From: Norana najaformis
Lineage: Eukaryota; Annelida; Clitellata; Crassiclitellata; Hormogastridae
Assembly (NCBI GenBank): GCA_964023275.1
Contig: OZ029914.1
Span: 29,897,707 to 29,961,706 of the forward strand
Length of the DNA stretch: 64,000 bases
Direction: 5' to 3'
The translations under genes and the position numbers were made by a program. Below are positions 55,935 through 64,000 of the stretch, one piece after another. How positions within the stretch are numbered: the first letter of the stretch is position 1; each line of letters opens with the position of its first letter. The notes below the pieces were generated by a model. That model made no database searches. It saw only the letters and a program-made list of their open reading frames with translations, and was not told the origin of the DNA.

Positions 55935-56860
55935 ACTATGTGTTTACAATTACTTCAACAACCTAAGGTTTGTGGATGACATAGACCTGATTGCCGGACA
56001 AAACAAATCGTCCAGAAAAACGTTGAAAGTCTGTACAAAGTAGGAAAAATTAACACCAGTAAGACAAAGTTGATGATATTTGGTGCTGAGGAGAACAAGA
56101 CCTCAGTGGAAGTAGGTGGTGAAAAGACTGAAAGTGTGGGCGAATTTGTGTATTTGGGAAGCCTGCTGACATGGGACAATGACTGTACCAAAGGAATCGC
56201 AACTGACCAGTCCAACATGATTTAAAAAGAGTCAGACGGGCAACTGTTTTTAATACACTCCCACAGACCCCCCCCCCGTTTATCATACATTCGTAGGAGC
56301 AATGCGTACAGTGAGCAAAGAGAATAATAGCAAAGCAGTTGGAGCAATGATGGGTTTCAGAAACAGCTGGAGGAGCAGGTAGATTAGTATGCACACCAAA
56401 GTGAAAATGATCAAAACATGTATGTTCATTGTGTTGCTGTATGCAAGTGAAACTTGGACGCTGTACAGACAATACAAGAATAGATTACTGGCATTTGAGA
56501 TGAGATGTTGCAGATGTATATTACACATCAGATGGCAACAGAAGGTCACAAACGCGGAGATGCGAAGACGAGTGGGTTGCACAAGAAACATAGTGCAGCA
56601 AGTAATGGAAAGGAAACTAAATCTCTTCGGACATATCTCCAGATTGGATAACGCCAGGCTGGTCAGACAAGTGGCTTTTGGAATGATGGATCAGAGGTAG
56701 ACCGAACAAAGAATGGCTGGATGACGTCAGAGACGGACAGAAAATGGCTGGATGACGTCAGAGACTGGTGTGGGACGAATGTGCACAGGCTGAGTCTGTT
56801 GGCCCAGAGAACAGTGGAGCTCTACAGTGAGGCATGCGATTGACACTAACCGGTGATGAG
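55935..56860 (+). pseudogene. LINE reverse-transcriptase fragment, interrupted by a small insertion
   Basis: NNLRFVDDIDLIAG (the YADD region, here FVDD) leads to KINTSKTKLMIFG, VYLGSLLTWDNDCTKGI, then a ~110-bp foreign insert (56190-56300). It resumes as SKAVGAMMGFRNSWRSR, a stop, then MIKTCMFIVLLYASETWTL, CCRCILHIRWQQKVTNAEM and KLNLFGHISRLDNARLVRQ. An approximate 27-bp duplication, AATGGCTGGATGACGTCAGA, lies at 56712-56765. It is dead but is the best preserved copy of this LINE group here. Confidence 0.8.
56190..56300 (-). mobile_element. Minisatellite element 5' part, inverted and almost repeat-free
   Basis: On the minus strand it reads GCTCCTACGAATGTATGATA, GTGTATTAAAAACAGTTGCC, CGTCTGACTC, then GACTGGTCAGTTGCGATTCC, TTTGG. 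This is the same order as the plus strand at 57378-57490. It stops inside what would be the first repeat half unit and interrupts a LINE reading frame. Confidence 0.7.
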
Positions 56861-57084
56861 TCCATAGACTCAAAGAAGGGGAAGAGAATAGTACAGTACA
56901 TTATTGCGGACAATGCACTATATTCCACTATACACTCCAATTTTTATGCAAGTATATACAGGTTTTGTAGGATTAGGTGAGCCATAGGACTTTTGCATAT
57001 AGGTCTACGTTTTGTATACACATATACATATCACGCATATTCTTTACTTATACATAGTAGTATTGCGTGACTTAAACATCCATA

Positions 57085-57185
57085 TTATTATTATAATAAT
57101 AATAATAATTATTATTATTATTATTGGTGGTGGTAGTAGTAGTAGTAGTGGTAGCAGCAGCAGTAGTGGTAGAAGTAGTAGTAGT
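57085..57185. repeat. AAT/ATT then GGT/AGT microsatellite
   Basis: Compound trinucleotide run. Confidence 0.9.
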
Positions 57186-57300
57186 ATTGGGTTTATTAAG
57201 CGCTATTATCTAATGACTGATCATCAATCGATGACGCTGAGCATTTGTAAGTGAAGGACTTGCTCATGGTCTCTGCATAGAAACCCTCTCGGGGGAACAT
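57186..57300 (-). mobile_element. Headless tRNA-derived SINE, minus strand
   Basis: On the minus strand: GAGCAAGTCCTTCACTTAC, GCGTCATCGATTGATGATC, TAGCGCTTAATAAACCC. These match the body and 3' end of the SINE at 16067-16248. The A and B boxes are missing or unrecognisable. Confidence 0.55.
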
Positions 57301-57365
57301 TCCACCCAATTGGCTACCGTGTCCCATGCTTATATACGTTATGTATATGTAGACGGAATTTCATT

Positions 57366-57660
57366 TATTGCATCACTGCTCCTACGAATGTATGATATAC
57401 GTGGGGTCTGTGGGTGTGTATTAAAAACAGTTGCCCGTCTGACTCTTTTCAAAATCATGGTGCACTGGTCAGTCGAGATTCCTGTTGGCATAATCCAGAT
57501 TTCTCTTGGCATAATCTATATTGCTATTGGCACAACTAAGATTCCTGTGGACACAACCCAGATTGACTTTGGCACAACCCAGATTCCCACTGGCACAACA
57601 CAGAAAAACACAGATGTTCATGAACACAATCCAGATCTTTGCACCGTTGTCTTATAAATT
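57366..57660 (+). mobile_element. Minisatellite-bearing element, short copy
   Basis: Starts CTGCTCCTACGAATGTATG and continues AAAACAGTTGCCCGTCTGAC. It has CACTGGTCAGTCGAGATTCC, then about eight ~21-bp half units (57478-57600), then TGTTCATGAACACAATCCAG and CTTTGCACCGTTGTCTTATA. A plus-strand frame is open from 57310 to 57657 with seven-residue repeats of the TTQIPVG / TTQIDFG type. Whether this frame is translated is unknown. Confidence 0.75.
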
Positions 57661-57664
57661 ATAA

Positions 57665-58490
57665 ATTATAACTTTCGTCATAGCCACAATCAGACGCCAG
57701 TCCGAACAGCACTTTACCTGGATAGTGCCAGCTTTGTGATTTTAATGAAAACAGCTACTGAGAAAACTAATTGACTTAGAACTGGTTTTAGAAGTAGTAT
57801 CTCTGTAGTAGTTCCTTTCCAGGGATTGCGGTGAGATCGGGAATCTTTAGCTCCGCCTTGTGAACTCACGAGTACATCATGATACGATTGGACAACTCAA
57901 TCAATATAAACCTCTGCACACAGAGACTAAAACATCCACTGATTGGGCTCTGTGTGTGAAGTAACCGGCCAGTGGAACTTTCTAGATATGTGAGCACCTT
58001 TTCCGATATTATTGAATGTTTTTGTTCTTAATAACATCTACACCAGGCAAGCACAGGCAACGCTTTAATGGGGAAGCCAATATAAAATGTATGTATCTGA
58101 TTTCTTATATAGCGCCTTTTAGAAACTGCACAAAGGCGCTAAAACATGGCTATCTAGATATTCTATCTGTCTAACAATATCTAGCAATTAAATAATTGAC
58201 TAACCTTGTAAAATTCCTAGTTGCACGGACAGAGAAAGTCTCCATTGATTAGAGACACTCTCATAAGCAGAGAAAAAGCAAAGAAATCCAACGAGACCAA
58301 AGAAGCGGTCGCAGTTAACGGTCAGGACTCTGAGTGGACAATAGATGTCGCCACAAAGGCCCTGCATGGCCCACCACAGCAGAATCGAATCCATGACTCG
58401 GTCGAAGATGGCTTCGACTGCTGGTAAGGGTACGGGTGAAAACGTGCAACATAATATACCCATATATGATACATGCATAATATAGTCACA
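57665..58490. other. Anonymous DNA
   Basis: A TTATATAGCGCCTTTTAGAA word at 58107-58126 may be an old 3'-end scrap of the 38-kb LINE family. No gene is supportable. Confidence 0.35.
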
Positions 58491-58497
58491 GATGGAA

Positions 58498-58708
58498 AGA
58501 TACATACATAAATACATACGCCATATGTATATACATGAACACACACATACATACATACACACATACATACATATAATACAGGCATACGTTTTTGTATACA
58601 TCCACGCCTACATGTTTACACACATACACAGACATACATATATTCATACACAAATACATGCATGCATACATATATACAAATATACATACATACATGCATA
58701 CATATAGG
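58498..58708. repeat. CATA microsatellite
   Basis: A long imperfect CATA/CACA run. Overlapping Met-Tyr-Val-Cys ORFs on the minus strand are artefacts. Confidence 0.95.
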
Positions 58709-58865
58709 GCCACATACATTTGAAAGGTATGATTGGTCAGAAAAGTGGAGGAGTTTGACAGATATCAACGGTTTTAGGGGTGGGTTCTTGAAAAGCACTG
58801 TATAATAACCAGACACATGCATCCATACATAAATGCATGCATAAGATGAAGCCATGGACTTAAGG

Positions 58866-58892
58866 TAGGAAGGAAGGAAGGAAGGAAGGAAT
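58866..58892. repeat. GGAA microsatellite
   Basis: Six GGAA tetramers. Confidence 0.9.
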
Positions 58893-58899
58893 GACATTT

Positions 58900-60765
58900 T
58901 GAAAAGGTTTCTTGTCGTTGGGTTGCCATGGTCGCATTTCCTCTTCAGCCGTTAGATCGTTGGACTTAGAGACTGCGCTTTTGAATAATTTCTACTGAGA
59001 AGGGTTACCTTTCACTGTTTACTCTGACAAATGCTATTAGAGATAGCTGCAATTTCAGCTCTGATGAATCGTACAGTATTTATGTTTGGTGACCAGTTGA
59101 ACTCATCCACAGCTCAGTCGATTCGAGACTCCAACTAGGACAGAATTTATCCAAGAAACTTCGTCTGTCACACGTTGACCTTGAGACCTAATACTGCCAT
59201 ACCTAAAGCAATACACAGCCACACAAGTGATGCGATATATGCGTAGTTTATATATACTCATATATATATAAATGCATATTTATGTGCAAATGCATGCTTA
59301 TACATATATTGTAGTAAAGAACTCAAGATGCAGTCCTGAGGAAAACCCTAGGAGTGTGATAAAGCGAGATTTACTGTCTAGTTTGGAGGGCATTTAGCAT
59401 TCTCTGTTGCCGTGGAATCGGACGATATTTATTGTTAATGTTCGTAGCATACGTTGTTGCTGCCGCAGGGCCGAACATCCGCCAAGCAATAAAAGAAGCG
59501 ATATTGATGGAGAGAGAAGTCTGGAGCTGATGACGAGAAAAAAATCGGCGCGACGTTAGATGAAGAGAAGTTTTCATGACATAATAGAGGGATAAGGAAA
59601 AGTTTTAATCGATGTGTTCATAAAGAGTAATGTTTTACCTGACAGTCGCTCTTTAACAGTAACCCGAATTGCGTAAGCAAAAAGTTGCACTAAAAGTTTC
59701 AATGAAAATTTTCAAAAGGAAGCTTGAAACCGTTTACCCACCCCTCTGAAGTGCTTATCGACTAGGTCAGCAACCACCAAAAACTTCCTGCTCAAAATGT
59801 TTATGTTGGGTGTCGATTTCAACCCTCTCCAGAATCCCCACTTAAAATCGAATTTTAATAAAAAATTTAAAAAGATGTGGTTCGGGTTTGACGTAAACTT
59901 TCCGATCAGCTGAAGAGCTTTACTTTTGCCTAAAGGTAGTTGGATATCTCCGTACTAAGTTCAACCACCAAAGTATGGAAAGGAAACTATAGTGGTATTC
60001 TTCCATACGTCGCCTGCAAGTATGCTGAGTATCGTTCGCTTTTGGTCATGCATTATCCACTCTGGAGTGTGAAGAACATGAGGATTATAAGCATTGGGAC
60101 ATGCTGAACTTCGCTATGAGTCGTAAATAGGGTTCGAACCGAACCACTGGCCAGATTTTCTTATCATGGCGTTGGGGCTGACTTTTGACCCACTGGGTCA
60201 AAACTCCAAGCCCTCGCAAATCCATCCCTGCCTAAGTATCACGTGCTGAAAATTTTTTATCAGTCTAGGTTGCTTTATTCTTAGAAGGTGAACAGGTGTT
60301 TCGTAGAAACTGTTCGAACCAGGTTAATCATGACATTTAAAAAGGGTAAAAGCATTCTTTCCTTTCGGGCAGTCGAACAACTCAATCCTCCCCCCATTTT
60401 CACGCCAACACTGGATACAAAATTCGTGAAAATTGGAAGTTGAAAGAATTGGTTAATTTCGGAGAAATCTATCGTCAAGTATGACCAGATAAGGGAAAAC
60501 GATCTTTTCATGGTCTTCTTGATGTCCCGTGAATGGAATAATTAATCCAGGCAAATTGGTGCATCAGTACTGACTGACGTTTGAAACGATCCGAATCCGG
60601 CAAATGTTCTTTATACTCTTCATCTTCCATGATGCATTTACAGATGCGAAGGCATTTGCCTGGGCTTCCTAACAGAACTGCAGGACAGAAAGAAAAGATC
60701 GAGAAGAACTGAGACGCAGACAACACAAAGGCAGACATATGGATAGATAGACAGCTAAAAGGAAT
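58900..60765. other. Anonymous DNA
   Basis: Apart from a short TATA/CATA patch near 59.25-59.31 kb I see no gene, RNA or repeat. Minus-strand ORFs of 68-76 codons have no motif. Confidence 0.4.
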
Positions 60766-60774
60766 TAAAAGACG

Positions 60775-61130
60775 ACGAGTGGGCGAGTGGGCGAGTGAGT
60801 GGGTGTGTGAGAGAGTGGGCGAGTTGGTGAGAGGACGATTGAGTTAGTGGGCGAGTGGGCGAGTGGGTGAGTGAGCGAGATAGTGAGAGAGACAGCAGTG
60901 AATGAATGAAGTTTTTATTGAAGGATTGAGTGAAGTAGCGAGCCAGCGAGCGAGTGAGGGAGTGAGAGAAAGAGAGTGAGAGAGACAGCAAGTGACTAGG
61001 TGAAATAGGCAGTGACTGATTAACAAAGAGTGAACGAGAGAGTGAGAAAGATACTGAGTTAGAGAGAGTGAGTGAGAGAGAAGGAGAGTGAGTGAGAGAG
61101 AAGGAGAGGGAGAGAGAGGACCAAGAGAGA
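60775..61130. repeat. GAGT/GAGA-rich degenerate repeat
   Basis: GAGTGGGC, GAGTGAGT and GAGAGAGA words dominate this strand. The two overlapping Ser/Leu-rich minus-strand ORFs (128 and 154 codons) are its translations. Confidence 0.85.
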
Positions 61131-61134
61131 CGCT

Positions 61135-61640
61135 GAGACAAAGTGGATCGTTGCCGAGGAAATCCGACGAACTGTCAGCTCTAATAGAGAACGAGGACAC
61201 AGTCGAATCCTTCAGTCGGTTCGTGCTCCGCATGTCGCTCATCGCGTTTCCCTCTTCTCTCCATTGTCGCCTTTGCTTGACCGGGAGATTTGGAAAATAA
61301 TTTACCACGGGTTTCCTATTTGCCTGTCCATTAGCAACGACGCCCAGAGCTTATCACTCCAGGATGCGCTGACACGGTGGCGACTCCTGTCGTCGTTGAC
61401 CGCGTGCGACGAATTCTTCCCTCGATCGTTGACCAACTTTCGTAGTTTCAGCAACACAATGACCACAGTCTCTCTCCCCTGTCTCCCTATTAGCTTCCGA
61501 GACGACGGTACGAACAATTCTGTATACGACTAATAGGCAACCAGACAGTATATCCCTCTTATTGTTGCTGTTATTATTATTTTACCATAGGTATGATCCT
61601 TAAGGATTAAAAACATCAGGGGATTATTTTTCTGTAACGG
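61135..61640. other. Anonymous DNA
   Basis: No supportable gene; short overlapping ORFs on both strands only. Confidence 0.4.
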
Positions 61641-61643
61641 CTA

Positions 61644-61645
<2 letters not shown>

Positions 61646-61684
<39 letters not shown>
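61646..61684. repeat. ATT trinucleotide microsatellite
   Basis: About 13 ATT triplets. Confidence 0.97.
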
Positions 61685-61685
<1 letters not shown>

Positions 61686-61689
61686 TACC

Positions 61690-62380
61690 CTAGATCCAAA
61701 TTATCGCTCAGGAATGAAAATGCATGATAGAAAGAGAAACTGATTGATTGATCTCTGAGAGATTGAAGATAGTGTGCGATGAAAAGTGGGTTTTAGAGCA
61801 GTGAATTTGGTGTTCCGTTTAGAGGAAAATAAACGTCAGGTTTGTTTGAGTCTCAAATGGTGCTGATTATAATTATTGCTCACGATAGCAATTTATAGAT
61901 TTGCAGCTTACGTATAGAAGATTTAGAGTAGGCAACAGAAGTAACGAATGAACTGTTGTGAATTAGTATACGAGAGAAAATTGAAAAACTTTGTGCCTTA
62001 TCTCGAGTAAAAACGCAACGCTAGAAATGGGGCGATTATAGAATTCGAGGCTCGATTCAGAACTTCAGAGTAGTCAACATTCACTCCGTCTCTCCGTCGC
62101 TTGCTGCCGCTCTTTCTCCCAGTCTCTGTAACTTTGCCATGTCTTTATCATTCTCTGTCACTCTTTTCCCTGTCGTCGCATCTTTTTCCTCTCTCTGGCT
62201 GGATAGCAAAGTAACGAGTCTTGACCTGAAGTCATCTTCCGGCGTCGGATTGAGTGGTTTCTTGCTCGTTGCCTACACGATCCAGTCATTCCGTCAACAA
62301 GCGACATCCCTGTGACAACACTCCGTCTCACTAGCAACACAGGCTCACTCAAGCACAAGGACAAGATGCAGTCACAGCAG
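61690..62380. other. Anonymous DNA
   Basis: I see nothing supportable. Confidence 0.4.
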
Positions 62381-62384
62381 GAGC

Positions 62385-62900
62385 TAGGGAAGGATGGGGA
62401 GTAGCAGAAGGAGGAAGCATTGGAAGAGGAGGAAAGTAACAAGAAAGATTAAAGGCTGAAGAAAAGGAGGATATGAAAGGAAAGGGGTGGAGCTATGATA
62501 TTAAAAGAAGGACAAAACTCAAGAAGAATATGATAGAAGAAAAATTGCGAGTAGTTAGAAGGACGTAGTTGAGGAAACAGAGGATCAGGAAAGGACGCGA
62601 AGAATGAGAAAAAGGAGGAATATGAGGACTACAGTGAGGAGATGCAGCAGTAAGTAAAGCATTATGAAAAGGGGATACAAAAGAGAAGCGTGAAAGCGAG
62701 GAGAAAGTTGATGATAAACAGGAGGATGAGGAACATTTGGAGTGGCGGAAGATTAGGACGAGTGGATAAGAAAATCGACAAGTGTAAACTCGGAGAAAGA
62801 TTTGTTACAAGTTTGAGATGGAAGAACGTGGGGTGGAACCGGAGGGCTAAGAGGGCTTTGCATGAGAATAGAACACGAAAAGGTTGCAATGTAGGCGACT
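62385..62900. other. Purine-rich strand
   Basis: About 500 bp of the plus strand is dominated by A and G (GGAGG, GAAGA, AAAGG words) with few pyrimidines, without a clean repeat unit. A shorter similar patch lies at 63055-63290. Confidence 0.7.
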
Positions 62901-63299
62901 AATGTTATGTAGTGCCACACAAAAGCAGTATCATGGAGACAACCTTATTAACTGACGCTTTCATGTCAAGTCCGCATGAGCCACGTTGATTGGCCAGTTT
63001 CAGTGTCAGTTCAGAATTCAAAAGAATGAGGTCGGGAGAGATAGCGTCGTCTAGAATATTGCCCAGAAGAGTGGGGGGGGGAGGAAAGAAGAACGCAGCG
63101 AATGATAAAGAATAACCTGCAGATAAATGCGAACTCATGAAGAATGGAACAGAGAAAAACAAAGAAAGGATGAGGTAAAGGCGGCGCAGGAAATTGGTGC
63201 AGAGCAAGAGATGATGTATAAGTAGAGTGGAAACAGAATGCGATGAGAAAAAGCTGAAGGAGGAGAAAGCAAGAGTGAGGGGGAGTGACGATGGATGAG

Positions 63300-64000
63300 T
63301 AGGCAGGCGCCTCAAGACAAAACGCTAGCCGCAGAATGTCAACTAATGAAGTGTTTATTTGTATACAGATTGCACGTGCGGATAAATACATGCACTTTAA
63401 TGCATATTATATATTCATATATATACTCATATATGTGATATATATACACACTTATACAACAACACTTCGGACACCAAATTTAGGCAGTTTATGCTGCCAA
63501 CACATACCCACGTGTAGGTTCACTTGTGTGCGTGTCTGTGTGTGTGCGTCTGTGTCTGTGTTTTGGTGGTCTAATGGTTTTTCTGGCGAAGGTTGGCTGA
63601 CTTTTCTGAAGCTCTCTTCGAAAGTCAAGTAGCTCAGATGGCGCCTCCTACTCAAGGAATTCTGTTTTGTCTTACGAGTTCAGAAGAATGTTGCTGCTGC
63701 TGTTGCTGCTATCGCTGCTGCTGCTGATAATGATGATCATGCTGCTGCAGCTGATGTGTTTGACCACCAGGCATTCTGCTTCTGCAACTTCGCTGTCTCG
63801 TAGCCTTTTCGCGACCCTTTTAGTGTGGCCTCCAGTCACACACTTAATGCAACTTTCCTTAGTAAGTGTACGAATAATGTCTACGGTTAGCATCGAATCG
63901 TAGCGTTCTTTTGCTGAACAATTTATGTATATGTGCGTTCTGGGCGAATTAGTTTCTGGTGTTGGAAGGAATTATGTCTAAGAATGGCGATTCCTCGGGC
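63300..64000. other. Anonymous DNA with TATA, TGTG and CTG microsatellite patches
   Basis: TATATATAC words at 63405-63450, TGTGTGCGTCTG at 63525-63560 and a CTG run at 63690-63755 (Leu-rich ORF artefact). No gene is supportable to the end of the window. Confidence 0.5.

Noticed and set aside
60755-61308. Ser/Leu-rich 128- and 154-codon minus-strand ORFs as secreted proteins
   Set aside because: They overlap in different frames over a GAGT/GAGA repeat.

Overview
The window reads as repeat-dominated nuclear DNA of an animal, most likely a marine invertebrate. It has no operons or dense coding. It does have spliceosomal-type introns, tRNA-derived SINEs, non-LTR retrotransposons with microsatellite tails, Tc1 and hAT DNA transposons, and abundant CATA, TA, GAT, CAGA and GGAT microsatellites. 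I found no host gene that I can name. Almost every supportable protein-coding stretch belongs to a mobile or repeated gene. No organism is assigned; that would need a database search.

Layout. 1-4 kb: an intact 567-codon minus-strand gene of a multicopy invertebrate family with an N-terminal Cys4 domain. It is flanked by diverged inverted repeats, and pseudogene scraps of the same family lie at 1.0 and 7.5 kb. 4.3-10 kb: microsatellites and a fragment of a LINE with a GAT-type tail. 10.3-15.1 kb: a tandem array of 165-195 bp units that look like exons on the minus strand, split by a 2.3-kb LINE with a 740-codon ORF. 16-33 kb: mostly anonymous DNA with a tRNA-derived SINE and many LINE 3' ends. 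34.9-36.7 kb: a Tc1/mariner element with perfect TA duplications, one intron, intact DD34E residues and unusual ~420-bp inverted arms. 37.7-40.0 kb: a deletion derivative of a Buster-like hAT element with a dead LINE nested inside it. 40.1-40.85 kb: a 44-bp satellite. 42.0-43.1 kb: a 14-bp minisatellite split by a second, very similar copy of the 12-kb LINE. 45.4-46.6 and 55.9-56.9 kb: more decayed copies of the GAT-tailed LINE group.

The most striking object is the 4.6-kb array at 50.5-55.1 kb. It is built of alternating ~21-bp half units. Unique-looking borders of this array recur at 57.46-57.66 kb around only a few half units. The 5' part of that second copy recurs again, inverted and with almost no repeats, at 56.19-56.30 kb. 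This suggests a dispersed element whose internal minisatellite has expanded at one locus. The very long minus-strand ORFs across it are best explained as stop-free repeat DNA.

Taken together the window records layers of activity: old LINE and SINE debris, satellite growth, recent LINE insertions into two different tandem arrays, and recent Tc1 insertion into a TATG microsatellite.
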